Shown piece after piece: positions 1-9,793 of a stretch of 64,000 nt of DNA. Under the pieces are notes generated by a model. The model was not told where the DNA came from, made no database searches, and saw only the letters and a program-made list of their open reading frames with translations. This stretch comes from Photorhabdus heterorhabditis (GTDB taxonomy: Bacteria; Pseudomonadota; Gammaproteobacteria; Enterobacterales; Enterobacteriaceae), in assembly GCF_018448905.1 (NCBI RefSeq), contig NZ_RCWA01000007.1, positions 62,001 to 126,000 on the forward strand, written 5' to 3'. Position 1 is the stretch's first letter. Every line of letters starts with the position of its first letter. Made by a program: the position numbers and the translations under genes.

Positions 1-39
1 ATATAATACCAGCCAAAATCAATCTACCGGGAGTCAAGA

Positions 40-468
40 ATGATCCGCCCTTTTAACACACAGGATATGGATTCTATTCTGCACATCTGGCTATCAGCAT
101 CATTGATTTCCCACAAATTTATTGATGCTGATTTCTGGAAAAGCAAAGTAGATGATATGCGTGATATTTATATTCCATTATCAGAAAATTATGTATATGA
201 AAATCAAGGTTCTGTAATAGGTTTTTTCAGCCTATATGAAAATAATATTGCTGCGATCTTTGTTGCACCATCAGAGCAAGGAAAAGGTATCGGTAAACAA
301 CTTATCAACTATGCAAAAAATCTACGGGATAAGCTGGAATTAGAGGTTTATTGCCAAAATATAAACTCCATCCATTTCTATCTTAACTGTGGTTTCTCAG
401 AAAAAGAAAAAATAATAGATAAAAATACAGGTTACCCTGCGTTATTAATGGAATATATTAGAACCTGA
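40..468 (+). CDS. GNAT family N-acetyltransferase (YiaC/YjaB-like)
   Basis: Predicted cytoplasmic acyl-CoA-dependent N-acetyltransferase of 142 residues, the usual size of a single GNAT domain. The acetyl-CoA loop is visible as V75-A-P followed by Q80-G-K-G-I-G85, then a helix. A motif-B-like stretch around residues 103-119 contains the Asn and Tyr typical of YiaC/YjaB proteins. The N-terminus (MIRPFN...LHIWLSAS) also resembles E. coli YiaC, a protein lysine acetyltransferase. The start is supported by a GGGAG Shine-Dalgarno sequence about 6 nt upstream. It stands alone, followed by a short hairpin and the subtilase gene. The substrate cannot be told from sequence. Confidence 0.85.
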   Translation: MIRPFNTQDMDSILHIWLSASLISHKFIDADFWKSKVDDMRDIYIPLSENYVYENQGSVIGFFSLYENNIAAIFVAPSEQGKGIGKQLINYAKNLRDKLELEVYCQNINSIHFYLNCGFSEKEKIIDKNTGYPALLMEYIRT

Positions 469-484
469 CCTTTTCAATCAGATC

Positions 485-511
485 TCAGGAAATAATAAAT
501 TTATTTCCTGA
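485..511. terminator. hairpin after GNAT gene
   Basis: An 11-bp perfect inverted repeat (TCAGGAAATAA / TTATTTCCTGA) with a 5-nt loop lies 17 nt after the acetyltransferase stop. No strong T-run follows, so a terminator role is only likely. Confidence 0.4.
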
Positions 512-660
512 TAGATTATAAATTTATTTATAAATCACACTCAGCAATAATCAATATAGATGGTCCGATCACTCTCTATGGACTGAGAAATAATAATAAT
601 TTTAAATAACCAACTATAGTTATACTAAGGAGGCAATTAACACTAAAGAGGAAAATAACC

Positions 661-2328
661 ATGTCCATATCTCTTGAGTATTTTAAATCTGCAAAATTTG
701 ACGGAAATCTATATCTTAAATGTCATGGTGAAATGGATAAACATACAGTAATAAAATATATATTAACCAACTTAACCAAAAAAGAGATATATGAATGTTA
801 CAGTGAAGATAATCAACTCGCCTGTTTTACTTCACTTAAACCCGCAAATTATATAATAGAAACTACTATCATGAAAGATGGTAAAACTATTAAAAACCTT
901 ACACCAGAAAACATAGAAATAAAAGAATCAGACCTGCTATTTGATATAGATAAAGAAATAGATGAAATAAATAAAAATGTAAGTAATGATATTAATATCA
1001 ACCATATCCCTCCGAAACAAATTTCATCTAAAGATAGAATTGTCTCTCTAAAAGGAAACAACCATATTCTAAATGATAATTTGAAGTACCATCTTGAGAT
1101 CATGTTTTCTGCCGATGGATTAAAAAGATTTGAAGCCGAAAGAACGGATTTATTACCTATTTTTAATTCATTTAAGCATAAAATAGACATAAGGCCGGTT
1201 TTTGATAAAGAAGATTTTGATAAAAAAATATGGAAAACTCCAGAATTTAGTAAATTAACTTATCTTTACAAGATAAACGCAGATATTAGTCATTCTGATT
1301 TAGTCAAGTTAGCCAATGAGCTGGAGAAACTGGATTATGTCGAGTTTTGCTCTCTCATTCCTGAGCTGAAAAATATGCCCCCACCTCCTTTGCTTTTAGC
1401 ACAAAAGATCCCCTCCGAATTCACTATTGATATCACTACACCTGATTTTTCATATCTACAGGGATATTTAAATGAGCACAATGGTATGAATATCCGAAAT
1501 GCCTGGAATAAAGGTTATAAAGGTCAAGGTATCACTGTACACCACCTTGATTTTGGTGTTTACAGAAACCATGAAGATCTAGTTGGTAATATTACAGTTA
1601 TCAATAGTCGCCCAGAAACACAAGATTGTAATCACGGCACAGCCGCCACCGGCTGTATTTCCGCAAAGGATAATAAATTCGGTGTAACTGGTATTGCTCA
1701 CGAATGTCAATTCCGTTTTTATGACGTCGATGATTTTGATAGAATTATATATAGCTTTTTACCAGGAGATATTATTAGTTTAAATATTCAAATTGTAGCC
1801 AATAATAGATATTATCCTTTTACCTATCTAGCATCTAATTGGCAAAAAATAAAAAGTTGTGCCGACGCAGGGGCAATCATTATTTTTGCTTCTGGTAATA
1901 GTGGTATTAATTTAGCCTATGACTTCACTTTCCCTAATTATGGAGATCATGGTGGTATTATGATCGGTGCCTGTACATCAATTAATGGACACAGGTTAGG
2001 CTTTTCCAATCATAATCTCTATACCAGTTTAAATTCCTGGGGTGAAAATGTCACAACCACTGGATATTCAAACTTACAACGCCTACCCGGAAATAATAGA
2101 AACTACACTCGTAGTTATAATGGGACATCCAGTGCAACACCTTTAGTTTCAGGCGCACTAGCACTCATTCAGTCTTATGCAAAATTAAAATATCATAAAT
2201 ATCTTAATTGCTCTCAAATAGCGACATTGGTTAAAAACAGTGGTTTTACAATAGGAGAACCACAGGGAATCGGCTCGCGTCCGAATGTCGAAAATGCTTT
2301 CAAACTAATGGATCGTCTATTTTCTTAA
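661..2328 (+). CDS. subtilisin-like serine protease (peptidase family S8)
   Basis: 555-residue protease. The catalytic domain is C-terminal, about residues 270-550: Asp297 in HHLDFGV, His325 in NHGTA, oxyanion Asn413 in ASGNSG and nucleophile Ser490 in NGTSSATP. The first ~250 residues have no family I recognise and may be a propeptide or substrate-binding region; a proline-rich link (PPPP, about 240) precedes the catalytic domain. No signal peptide or membrane segment is visible, so export would need another route. A strong AGGAGG lies further upstream and AGAGG about 8 nt before the ATG. The gene is more AT-rich than the ndh block beside it, consistent with horizontal acquisition. The triad looks intact, so activity is plausible; the target is unknown. 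Confidence 0.85.
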   Translation: MSISLEYFKSAKFDGNLYLKCHGEMDKHTVIKYILTNLTKKEIYECYSEDNQLACFTSLKPANYIIETTIMKDGKTIKNLTPENIEIKESDLLFDIDKEIDEINKNVSNDININHIPPKQISSKDRIVSLKGNNHILNDNLKYHLEIMFSADGLKRFEAERTDLLPIFNSFKHKIDIRPVFDKEDFDKKIWKTPEFSKLTYLYKINADISHSDLVKLANELEKLDYVEFCSLIPELKNMPPPPLLLAQKIPSEFTIDITTPDFSYLQGYLNEHNGMNIRNAWNKGYKGQGITVHHLDFGVYRNHEDLVGNITVINSRPETQDCNHGTAATGCISAKDNKFGVTGIAHECQFRFYDVDDFDRIIYSFLPGDIISLNIQIVANNRYYPFTYLASNWQKIKSCADAGAIIIFASGNSGINLAYDFTFPNYGDHGGIMIGACTSINGHRLGFSNHNLYTSLNSWGENVTTTGYSNLQRLPGNNRNYTRSYNGTSSATPLVSGALALIQSYAKLKYHKYLNCSQIATLVKNSGFTIGEPQGIGSRPNVENAFKLMDRLFS

Positions 2329-2367
2329 TTAAGTAGATTATTTCAAGTAAAAAAGTCATGCCCTATA

Positions 2368-2395
2368 AAGGCTACCAGCTATCGCAGGTAGCCTT
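2368..2395. terminator. hairpin between subtilase and ndh
   Basis: Perfect inverted repeat AAGGCTACC / GGTAGCCTT with a 10-nt loop, between the convergent protease and ndh genes. No T-run follows on the plus strand. Confidence 0.5.
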
Positions 2396-2401
2396 ATCAA
2401 C

Positions 2402-2483
2402 TATACCTGTTATCTTTCAAGTTGCCTCTTTGTTGGCTGCGTTCACTTGCCGCCGCACTGCAACTTGAAATCTATTGGGTATA
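2402..2483. repeat. ERIC repeat, 82-bp short form
   Basis: Starts TATACC and ends GGTATA, with inner arms CTTTCAAGTTGC and GCAACTTGAAA. It corresponds to the two ends of the 127-bp enterobacterial repetitive intergenic consensus with the centre deleted. It lies 6 bp after the ndh stop codon (minus strand). Other 82-bp copies are at 24346, 25080, 25912 and 31719. Confidence 0.85.
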
Positions 2484-2488
2484 AATAA

Positions 2489-3793
2489 TTAATGCAATTT
2501 TAATCGTGGACGAATTACACGGTTAATTCCACCCACTAACATCATCAAGCCAGTTTTAACATAACCATGTAAAGCTACCTGATGCATACGGTATAAAGAA
2601 ATATAGACTGCACGCGCCACACGCCCTTCTATCATCATTGAGCCACGCATCAGATTGCCCATTAGACTACCAACCGTACTGAATTTAGATAATGAAACCA
2701 AAGAACCATGATCTTTATAAACATACTCTTTTAACGGCTTGTCATTCAGCAACGCAATAATATTGCTATGACAACGGCTGGCCATTTGGTGAGCCGCCTG
2801 TGCTCTTGGTGGAACAAAACCACCCTCTTTCTTCGAGCATGATGCACAATCGCCAATTGCAAAAATATGGTCATCAAATGTCGTTTGCAACGTCGGCTTC
2901 ACCACCAGTTGATTAATCCGGTTAGTTTCAAGACCAGCAATATCTTTCATAAAATCCGGTGCCTTGATGCCAGCAGCCCACACCATTAGATCAGCTTTAA
3001 TCAGCTCACCCTCTTTGGTATTCAACCCATACTCATCAGCACTGGTCACCATGGTTTTAGTTAATACGTGAACGCCAAGTTTTGTCAGCTCTTGATGTGC
3101 CGCAGCAGAAATACGTACTGGCAATGCCGGCAAAATACGCTCTCCAGCCTCTACTAACGTAACGTTTAGCGCTTCTGAATTAAGCCCCTCAAAACCATAA
3201 CTATTAAGCTGTTTTACTGCATTATGTAATTCCGCCGACAGCTCAACGCCTGTCGCACCACCACCAACAATCGCAATATTAACTTTATCTTGCTGATTAC
3301 CGCTGGCAGAATACTTAAGAAACAGATTCAGCATTTCATTATGAAAACGATGAGCTTGTTGTGGGTTATCCAGGAAGATACAGTTATCTTTCACACCCTG
3401 CGTACCAAAATCATTAGATTTACTGCCCAAGGCCATAACCAGAATGTCATAACTCAATTCACGCTCAGGAACCAGTATCTCGTTATATTCACCTCGGATC
3501 TCAGCCAAAGAAATCTTTTTGGTATCACGGTGAATATCGGTCAAAGTCCCTAATTGGAAATTGAAACAGTGGTTACGGGCATGAGCCAGATAACTCAATG
3601 CATCAACACCATCGTCCAATGATCCTGTCGCAACTTCATGTAATAGCGGCTTCCACAAATGGCTTTGGTTACGATCCACCAGCACAATTTCTGCTTTCTT
3701 TTTGCGTCCCAGCTTATGCCCCAGACTGGTTGCCAGTTCCAAACCACCAGCACCTCCACCAATGATCACAATTCTCTTCTTTGGTGTTGTCAT
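2489..3793 (-). CDS. ndh: type II NADH:quinone oxidoreductase
   Basis: Single-subunit, non-proton-pumping NADH dehydrogenase of the respiratory chain, bound to the inner face of the cytoplasmic membrane. 434 residues, the same length as E. coli Ndh, with very close agreement throughout, including the C-terminal end RPRLKLH. The FAD-binding GGGAGG is at residues 12-17 and the NADH-binding GGGATG at 177-182. The C-terminal region contains the hydrophobic/amphipathic segment expected for membrane attachment. It is the leftmost gene of the conserved block; nagZ lies upstream, whereas E. coli has ycfP between the two. A strong hairpin sits just upstream of the start codon (3821-3859). Confidence 0.97.
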   Translation of the reverse strand: MTTPKKRIVIIGGGAGGLELATSLGHKLGRKKKAEIVLVDRNQSHLWKPLLHEVATGSLDDGVDALSYLAHARNHCFNFQLGTLTDIHRDTKKISLAEIRGEYNEILVPERELSYDILVMALGSKSNDFGTQGVKDNCIFLDNPQQAHRFHNEMLNLFLKYSASGNQQDKVNIAIVGGGATGVELSAELHNAVKQLNSYGFEGLNSEALNVTLVEAGERILPALPVRISAAAHQELTKLGVHVLTKTMVTSADEYGLNTKEGELIKADLMVWAAGIKAPDFMKDIAGLETNRINQLVVKPTLQTTFDDHIFAIGDCASCSKKEGGFVPPRAQAAHQMASRCHSNIIALLNDKPLKEYVYKDHGSLVSLSKFSTVGSLMGNLMRGSMMIEGRVARAVYISLYRMHQVALHGYVKTGLMMLVGGINRVIRPRLKLH

Positions 3794-4194
3794 GACTACT
3801 CCACTAAAATGTAAACAAAATGTTATTTAAGGACATTAAAGTAATGCCCTTAAATAACATTTATTTTTATATAAATAACTGATGTGATAGTTACAGAATA
3901 TCACGACTGGTTAGTTGGTCATACCAAAATTGAGTGACATTAAATTCTTTTGAATAAATAAACATCAATCACAGAAATTGTCAATTTATTTTCAGCTGGT
4001 TCGGTTCATCCCTCATTTGTCTCATTTTCCTATTTACATAAAAAGTAAAATACGATTTAGAAGAAATTCCTAAAAAACCTGACATTGAGGAAATTATAGG
4101 AATGAACTTCCAGGATAGAGACTCTCTACCCTACCCTGGGATTAGCAACTGTCTCATTTTGATAAACAAATGAAGCTTTGAAATATTTTTATCA
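3794..4194. promoter_or_regulatory. ndh upstream region with 18-bp near-perfect palindrome
   Basis: 401 bp without a gene, very AT-rich, between nagZ and ndh. The arms 3821-3838 and 3842-3859 are complementary with one mismatch and a 3-nt loop. On the minus strand the hairpin is followed by TTTTGTTT and ends about 28 nt before the ndh ATG, so it looks like a terminator/attenuator in the ndh leader, or else an operator. The ndh promoter presumably lies in 3860-4194; I could not fix -35/-10 boxes with confidence. Confidence 0.5.
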
Positions 4195-5217
4195 CTACCT
4201 CACACAATCTTGCCATTTATCATGTAAAGCAATTAACGCTTTACTAGCCTGCTGCCAGCGTTTTGAATCCTTTAACTCATTCAGACTGAATTGACCGCCC
4301 CGATGATACAATTCTGATACTTTCTCTGCTTTGGTCAGAGGTAGATTATCAATCACACTGACCGCCCCCTCACGATTATTACACACCAGGATCATGTCAC
4401 ATCCAGCATTCAATGCAGCCTGTCCGCGCTCAACGTAACTGCCCATAATCGCCGCACCTTCCATAGAAAGGTCATCCGAAAATATCACGCCATTAAAGCC
4501 CAATTGCTGGCGCAGCACTGATTTCAACCAATATGATGATCCGCTGGCAGGATATTTATCTACCTGAGAATAGATCACATGAGCCGGCATCATCGCATCC
4601 AACAAGTTACGCTGGATAAAATCACGAAAAATAGACATGTCATGACGGCAAATGAGTTCCAGAGGACGATCATCGTGAGGCGTTTCTTTATGGGAATCGG
4701 CACAAACAGCACCATGTCCCGGAAAGTGTTTACCCGTCGATTTCATGCCAGCAGAATGCATACCTTTAATAAAGTGTTCTGCCATCATCATGGCCTGTTC
4801 AGGGTTTTCATGGAATGAACGTTCACCAATAGCCACACATTGATGGCCCAAGTCCAGAACGGGAGCAAAACTGATGTCGATATCCATTGCAATCATTTCG
4901 GATGCCATTAGCCACCCTGCTTCTTGCGCCAATTTCATACCATCAAAATTATCACTCAATTCAGCAAAAGACTGGGCCGCAGGTAAACGGGTGAAACCTT
5001 CACGGAAACGCTGAACTCTGCCACCTTCCTGATCAACAGCAATGACAAGACGATGACGGGAAGCCTTACGAATCTGGCGTACTAATTCACGTAATTGCTC
5101 AACATCATGAAAATTGCGGGTAAACAGAATTAAACCGCCCACTAATGGATGTTGTAAAATTTCCTTTTCTTCACTATCCAGTTCATAACTGACAACATCT
5201 AACATTACCGGACCCAT
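4195..5217 (-). CDS. nagZ: beta-N-acetylhexosaminidase
   Basis: Cytoplasmic glycoside hydrolase family 3 enzyme that removes GlcNAc from muropeptides during peptidoglycan recycling. With the ATG at 5217 it has 340 residues, close to E. coli NagZ. K163-H164 lie in KHFPGHG, the catalytic Asp174/His176 pair in DSHKETP and the nucleophile Asp248 in [10 protein letters not shown] chose MGPVML over an in-frame GTG four codons upstream because GAGGA lies at the right distance from the ATG and the family starts there. thiK is 47 bp upstream in the same direction, so co-transcription with lpoB-thiK is likely. Confidence 0.97.
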   Translation of the reverse strand: MGPVMLDVVSYELDSEEKEILQHPLVGGLILFTRNFHDVEQLRELVRQIRKASRHRLVIAVDQEGGRVQRFREGFTRLPAAQSFAELSDNFDGMKLAQEAGWLMASEMIAMDIDISFAPVLDLGHQCVAIGERSFHENPEQAMMMAEHFIKGMHSAGMKSTGKHFPGHGAVCADSHKETPHDDRPLELICRHDMSIFRDFIQRNLLDAMMPAHVIYSQVDKYPASGSSYWLKSVLRQQLGFNGVIFSDDLSMEGAAIMGSYVERGQAALNAGCDMILVCNNREGAVSVIDNLPLTKAEKVSELYHRGGQFSLNELKDSKRWQQASKALIALHDKWQDCVR

Positions 5218-5264
5218 AACATTCCTCACTTGTAAATGTACTGCAATCGATGCAGCGTAAGAGA

Positions 5265-6128
5265 TTAAAACGCCAGACCAAAAGAGAGACGCAACTGTTG
5301 TGCTAATTCTAAAAATTGTCTATCACGGCTCTGTTTCCAACGCACTTCAAACCACATTAAAATCATATAATCAACCCAAGGTTGCCAACGTTTAATCTGA
5401 CGCTCCAATAACGTTCGATCCAGATATCCTGATGGTTGACCACAATAATAGTTCAAAAACATCTGTTGCTGCGGTTTATCCCAATGATTAGTCCGAAACA
5501 ATGTCGCTAATGCAAACCCAATATCTGTATCCGCTGCATATTCCCAGTCAATGAGTTTCAATCCCTGATGCGTATTGATTAAATTACCGCAATGAACATC
5601 CATATGAACCGGTGACAGTTTCAGTATTGAAGGCGTTGGAGAGGAGATAAAATATTTATGTAGCCGCAACCAGCCCGGAGTAAGACGAGCTTTATCGATT
5701 TGCAACCACTGGCTTTCTAACTGATGCCGTAGTTGAAGCGGATAACCGAACAGCGGCTGATGATGCAAAGTGACCAATAGTGCCGCCAATTTTTGCAAAA
5801 AATCAGGCTGAGAAAACTCATCTTGTCCAATAACATGGCCAGGCAACCATTCTAATAACAACCAGTGGCGATCCATGGCAATCACTTGCGGAGCAATTTC
5901 TGTCTGGCTGAGATGGAGCAGAATAGCATGCTCACGCTGACGATTAACACCGAGCTGACTCCCTTGCTGCCACTGCCTGCGACCGACAACATGATATTCA
6001 CCATGAGTCACGTAATAGCTTTCATGTGTCAGACCGCTTAGCGGTCTTATCTTCCAATCACTTGCTATTGTATGAGGCCATTGTCTACACACTGCCTCCA
6101 ACAAACGATCATAATTACTTAACGTCAC
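5265..6128 (-). CDS. thiK: thiamine kinase
   Basis: Phosphorylates salvaged thiamine; a member of the aminoglycoside phosphotransferase/choline kinase-like fold. 287 residues from the GTG at 6128. The catalytic loop HMDVHCGN is at 175-182 and the metal-binding Asp194 lies in LIDWEYA, both as in E. coli ThiK. The chosen start overlaps the end of lpoB by 14 nt and aligns with the E. coli N-terminus; a longer form from GTG 6152 is possible but has no clear ribosome-binding site. Gene order lpoB-thiK-nagZ matches E. coli, although sequence conservation is moderate. Confidence 0.88.
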   Translation of the reverse strand: MTLSNYDRLLEAVCRQWPHTIASDWKIRPLSGLTHESYYVTHGEYHVVGRRQWQQGSQLGVNRQREHAILLHLSQTEIAPQVIAMDRHWLLLEWLPGHVIGQDEFSQPDFLQKLAALLVTLHHQPLFGYPLQLRHQLESQWLQIDKARLTPGWLRLHKYFISSPTPSILKLSPVHMDVHCGNLINTHQGLKLIDWEYAADTDIGFALATLFRTNHWDKPQQQMFLNYYCGQPSGYLDRTLLERQIKRWQPWVDYMILMWFEVRWKQSRDRQFLELAQQLRLSFGLAF

Positions 6129-6681
6129 TGAACCCTGACCAGAGAATCTCACCAGTCTGTACCGACATCAGTTGCATGACGATGTCACGTTTATCAGTGT
6201 TACCTGAAACGATAGAATAGAGAACATAATCCGCATTCAAGTAGCGAGCCAAGCCAATCGCTTTGCTGCGCAATCCCAAGCTATCTTCTTCAGTTAAACC
6301 CAAAGATTGACGAGCACTCTGCACCTGATTTTGGGAAACTAATTCAAAAACATTTTTGCTACTAATGACTTGACGCAAAGCATCTGTTGCTTGCATGGCT
6401 TGCAACACCCCATTGGTATTATTCTTTACCGTATCAATTAACAGTAACTTCCCGTTTCCCAACCCATGAGTCTTAACCATTTGTTCTACTAATGGCTGCA
6501 CACTACCTTCCCAGTCAGTTATACGCATTTTAGGTGGCTCTGGAACCTTATCAGGTGGTGATATCGGTTCTGGTGGCGGCACAGGTATAACCGGAGCTGG
6601 AGGCTCAGGCTGCTGTGGTGGCAAGGATGGACAACCAGCCAACAACATGACCGATAATGCTACAAAAATAATTCTTTTCAT
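6115..6681 (-). CDS. lpoB: penicillin-binding protein activator LpoB (outer-membrane lipoprotein)
   Basis: Outer-membrane lipoprotein that reaches through the periplasm to stimulate the peptidoglycan synthase PBP1B. 188 residues from the ATG at 6681. The signal peptide ends in the lipobox LLAGC with acceptor Cys17, followed by a proline-rich disordered linker (about 18-50) and a folded domain ending MSVQTGEILWSG, the typical LpoB end. The linker is shorter than in E. coli. An extra 20-codon extension upstream is in frame but would hide the signal peptide, so I rejected it. It overlaps thiK, giving an lpoB-thiK-nagZ unit. In E. coli ycfL lies between hinT and lpoB; it is absent here. Confidence 0.93.
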   Translation of the reverse strand: MKRIIFVALSVMLLAGCPSLPPQQPEPPAPVIPVPPPEPISPPDKVPEPPKMRITDWEGSVQPLVEQMVKTHGLGNGKLLLIDTVKNNTNGVLQAMQATDALRQVISSKNVFELVSQNQVQSARQSLGLTEEDSLGLRSKAIGLARYLNADYVLYSIVSGNTDKRDIVMQLMSVQTGEILWSGFSDVK

Positions 6682-6841
6682 CAACCTATTCCAATTACAG
6701 AGTTTTAAAAAATAGATAAGTTCCTGCTGTGACACTAGCAATTGACTATCAGTTCAACCCAGTAACAAAGTCGGAGCATTTATTTAAAAAATCAAGATAC
6801 CCGGAGTGATCCTGAAACCCGTATTCTCTCCGAATATCTGC

Positions 6842-6929
6842 CTATATCCGTCACCTTTCAAGTTGCCTCTTTGTTGGCTGCTTTCTCTTACCCCAGTCAC
6901 ATCGTTATCTATGCTCCTGGGGATGCTTC
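6842..6929. repeat. truncated ERIC repeat
   Basis: The left ~88 bp of a long-form ERIC (TATATCCGTCACC, then CTTTCAAGTTGC and a centre with ACCCCAGTCAC and ATGCTCCTGGGGAT) ending a few bases from the hinT stop codon. The right arm with GGTATA is missing. It occupies the place where E. coli carries ycfL. Confidence 0.7.
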
Positions 6930-6933
6930 ACGT

Positions 6934-7284
6934 TTACTTCTCCAGTAGTGGCCCTAAATGGCAACCACCAACCAGATGCATGTGGATATGATATACTTCC
7001 TGCCCTGCATGACGGTTACAGTTCATAATCAAACGATATCCATCTTCCGCAATACCTTCTTGTTCAGCAATTTTTGCAGCAACCGTCATTATTCGCCCCA
7101 ACGCTAATTCATGCTCTGGTTTCACATCGTTTACCGTTGGGATCAAAACGTTTGGAACAATTAGAATATGAATCGGTGCCTGCGGAGAAATATCACGGAA
7201 TGCCGTTACCAAGTCGTCCTGATAAATAATATCAGAAGGTATTTCACGACGAATAATTTTACTGAAAATAGTTTCTTCTGCCAT
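6934..7284 (-). CDS. hinT: purine nucleoside phosphoramidase (HIT family)
   Basis: Hydrolyses adenosine 5'-phosphoramidates and similar P-N linked nucleotides; a cytoplasmic HIT-domain dimer. 116 residues from the ATG at 7284, with AAGGA upstream. An adjacent in-frame GTG one codon earlier is less likely, because E. coli HinT begins MAEETIF. The HIT triad is His99-x-His101-x-His103. The C-terminus is short and altered: the E. coli tail after GPML (about six residues) is replaced by LEK and a stop that sits next to a truncated ERIC. In E. coli this tail affects function, so the change may matter. Confidence 0.95.
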   Translation of the reverse strand: MAEETIFSKIIRREIPSDIIYQDDLVTAFRDISPQAPIHILIVPNVLIPTVNDVKPEHELALGRIMTVAAKIAEQEGIAEDGYRLIMNCNRHAGQEVYHIHMHLVGGCHLGPLLEK

Positions 7285-7355
7285 CACATTTTCCTTTTAT
7301 CCAAATAATACAGAGAGATATGAATGCTTATAAACCACAAATTCAAGCTAATAAA

Positions 7356-8141
7356 TCAGTTTTTGTATACTTCAACATGAAATAGATCACAGAAATTCTG
7401 CGTGGTAACTTTAGCCATTTCTTCAATACTTACGCCTTTGAGTACAGCCATATATTCCGCTACATCACGCACGTATGCAGGCTGATTTTCTTTGCCACGA
7501 TGTGGCACGGGTGCAAGATAAGGGGAATCAGTTTCAATCAGAATACGATCCAACGGTACATATCTTGCCGCTTCACGAATTTGCTCTGCATTACGGAAAG
7601 TCACAATACCAGAGAATGAAATATAGAAGCCTAAATCCAGTAATTCTCTGGCGGTATCTTTATCTTCGGTAAAACAATGTAAAACACCACCACATTCTTG
7701 TGCCTGCTCTTCACGCAATACCCTCAAGGTATCATCACGAGCACTGCGGGTATGAACGATAACAGGCTTATTAAGTCTGCGGCCAATACGGATATGTTCA
7801 CGAAATGAAGTTCGCTGTAGTTCAGCGTTATCCTGTTGATAATAGTAATCCAGCCCAGTTTCACCCAGAGCAACAACTTCATTGCCGGCAGCTAAATGTG
7901 CCAACTCATCAAAATCATAGCCTTCATCTAAATTAAGTGGATGAATACCACAGGAAAAAACGATATTTTCCCGCTCACCAATTAAAGTTTTCATTTGCCG
8001 GAAACCGGGTAGCGTCGTCGCTACTGCCAGCATAAATTTTACCTCCCGATCTGCCGCTTTTGCGACAACGTCATCTACATTTTTATGTAGCTTTTCATAA
8101 TCAAGGCAATCGAGATGACAATGTGAATCAACTAACAACAT
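7356..8141 (-). CDS. ycfH: TatD-family metal-dependent hydrolase YcfH
   Basis: Putative metal-dependent DNase/phosphoesterase of the TatD family, cytoplasmic. 261 residues, near full family length. Metal ligands are visible in the N-terminal SHCHLD (His7, His9), GETGLDYY, HTR and HCF, and the late ETDSPYLAP. The C-terminus differs from E. coli but the domain is complete. It lies 30 bp downstream of holB, in the same order as E. coli (tmk-holB-ycfH), so it is probably part of that operon. The biological substrate of YcfH is not well defined. Confidence 0.95.
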   Translation of the reverse strand: MLLVDSHCHLDCLDYEKLHKNVDDVVAKAADREVKFMLAVATTLPGFRQMKTLIGERENIVFSCGIHPLNLDEGYDFDELAHLAAGNEVVALGETGLDYYYQQDNAELQRTSFREHIRIGRRLNKPVIVHTRSARDDTLRVLREEQAQECGGVLHCFTEDKDTARELLDLGFYISFSGIVTFRNAEQIREAARYVPLDRILIETDSPYLAPVPHRGKENQPAYVRDVAEYMAVLKGVSIEEMAKVTTQNFCDLFHVEVYKN

Positions 8142-8171
8142 ATTAAACTCGTATACAAAAAAATTTCAGGG

Positions 8172-9155
8172 TTATGAATTAAACTGTTTTTCCCAATTAA
8201 GCAATTGCTCTGTCAGTAACAGCTCCCAATTTACGCCCACTACTGAAAGTAGCTGATGACGACAATATGTCCAGTCATTAACGCTTTGTAGTAAAACAAT
8301 TGTAGTATGCATGGAACTCAATTGATAAATCAGCGTTTGTTGATCCTGATTGATGCAATAATTTGGGGACTGCTGCTGCCACTTGACCGCATCAAGTAAC
8401 AAGCTGATGAGCCAATGAAGACGTTGCGGCGCATTTTCGTGATTTAATTGGGGTAAAAGTGACAAAGCATCACGTTTATCCAACGCCTGTTCAATAGCCT
8501 GACAAAACTGCCTCCGCACCTGCCATTGCTCCGGTTGCAGTAATTGCTCTGCCGCAACAGGAGCGCCTTGAGACAGTTTCAAAGCCGTCATTGCATCGTT
8601 CGAAGAAATTGAGGGTAACTGTTTTTGTAACCAATAAAGACTGCTCTCCACCTTGGGTACAGGTAAAAAATAATAAAAACAACGGCTACGTAAAGTTGCC
8701 AGAAGGCTGACTGGCTGCTGGCATTCCAACAAAAAATAGGTATATTCCGGCGGTTCTTCCAGTGTCTTCAATAATGCATTAGCCGCCGCGTCTGTCAAAC
8801 CTTCCGCTGAAGGTAACCAAACAATTTTTACCCCACCTTGCTGGGAACGGCGATAGAGCGTTTCCGTAACCTGGCGTATCACCTCAACACCGATACTGGT
8901 TTTACCCTTTTCCGGTGACAAAATATGCCAATCTGGGTGGGTTTCTGCCATCATCAGACGGCAACTATGGCACTCTCCACAGCTTTTCATTTCCTGTTTA
9001 TTCTGACACATCAACCAGCGGCTTAATCCGTATATCAATACATCAGCCCCTGATCCTGCATTAGCATGAAGCAATAAAGCATGATGACCACGTCCTTGTT
9101 GATGAGATTCTACCAACTGACGATATGCCTGATTAAGCCATGGATACCAGTTCAT
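8172..9155 (-). CDS. holB: DNA polymerase III delta' subunit
   Basis: Clamp-loader subunit that with delta and tau/gamma loads the beta sliding clamp. 327 residues from the ATG at 9155. The start MNWYPWL matches E. coli HolB, and its ATG overlaps the tmk stop in TGATG, indicating translational coupling; nine further upstream codons in frame are rejected. A zinc module is visible at Cys50, Cys59, Cys62 and Cys65. The RFC-like box TDAAANALLKTLEEPP and the SRC motif (TLRSRC) are present, while a functional Walker A is lacking, as expected for delta'. The C-terminal domain is divergent. Confidence 0.95.
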   Translation of the reverse strand: MNWYPWLNQAYRQLVESHQQGRGHHALLLHANAGSGADVLIYGLSRWLMCQNKQEMKSCGECHSCRLMMAETHPDWHILSPEKGKTSIGVEVIRQVTETLYRRSQQGGVKIVWLPSAEGLTDAAANALLKTLEEPPEYTYFLLECQQPVSLLATLRSRCFYYFLPVPKVESSLYWLQKQLPSISSNDAMTALKLSQGAPVAAEQLLQPEQWQVRRQFCQAIEQALDKRDALSLLPQLNHENAPQRLHWLISLLLDAVKWQQQSPNYCINQDQQTLIYQLSSMHTTIVLLQSVNDWTYCRHQLLSVVGVNWELLLTEQLLNWEKQFNS

Positions 9156-9793
9156 CAGCAATTTTCCTGCTGTTTCAACCATTGCTCAAGTACTTGGCAA
9201 ATATCCGCTTGTACCCGCTCTATTGGTTGGGAAGCATCAACTGTCACAATACTCTTATCCTGTGCCGCAAATTCCAAATAACAACTACGAGTGCGATCAA
9301 AGAAATCCATCGATTCCTTTTCAATTCTGTCTAATTCCCCACGCTGACAGGCACGTAACAAACCAACTTTAGGAGGAAGGTCAAGATAAATAGTCAGATC
9401 AGGGCGAAAACTACCAAGGACAGCATCACGCAGCGAAGTCATCAAGTTTTTATCAATACCACGCCCTCCTCCTTGATAAGCCTGAGAAGAGAGATCATGA
9501 CGATCACCGACAACCCATGAACCACGAGCTAAAGCAGGTTTAATTACATTTTCAACCAACTGAACCCTGGCTGCATATAGCATCAACACCTCTGCTTTAT
9601 CAGTCAGAAGTTCACCTTCAATACCTTGCTTAATCAACTCACGCAATCTTTCTGCCAACGGTGTTCCTCCCGGTTCACGGGTGAACACTAAATCCTGAAT
9701 ACCATGCTGCTTCAATATTTCAACGACCGTTTTCATCGCTGAGGTTTTTCCGGCACCTTCCAGCCCTTCAATAACAATAAATTTGCTGTTCAT
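9155..9793 (-). CDS. tmk: thymidylate kinase
   Basis: Converts dTMP to dTDP with ATP; essential in dTTP supply. 212 residues. The P-loop GLEGAGKT is at residues 10-17, a TREPGGT motif follows at about 40, the GDRHDLS substrate motif near the middle, and a lid region with GGGRGI. It overlaps the mltG stop by 4 nt (ATGA) and the holB start by 1 nt, so mltG-tmk-holB-ycfH should be translated as one coupled unit. Confidence 0.97.
   Translation of the reverse strand: MNSKFIVIEGLEGAGKTSAMKTVVEILKQHGIQDLVFTREPGGTPLAERLRELIKQGIEGELLTDKAEVLMLYAARVQLVENVIKPALARGSWVVGDRHDLSSQAYQGGGRGIDKNLMTSLRDAVLGSFRPDLTIYLDLPPKVGLLRACQRGELDRIEKESMDFFDRTRSCYLEFAAQDKSIVTVDASQPIERVQADICQVLEQWLKQQENC

Noticed and set aside
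849-1190. 113-codon antisense ORF in the subtilase gene
   Set aside because: Antisense shadow of a well-supported coding frame, with low-complexity Ile/Ser/Leu-rich content.
3900-4000. FNR site before ndh
   Set aside because: TTGA and ATCAA halves exist, but the spacing does not fit the 14-bp consensus.
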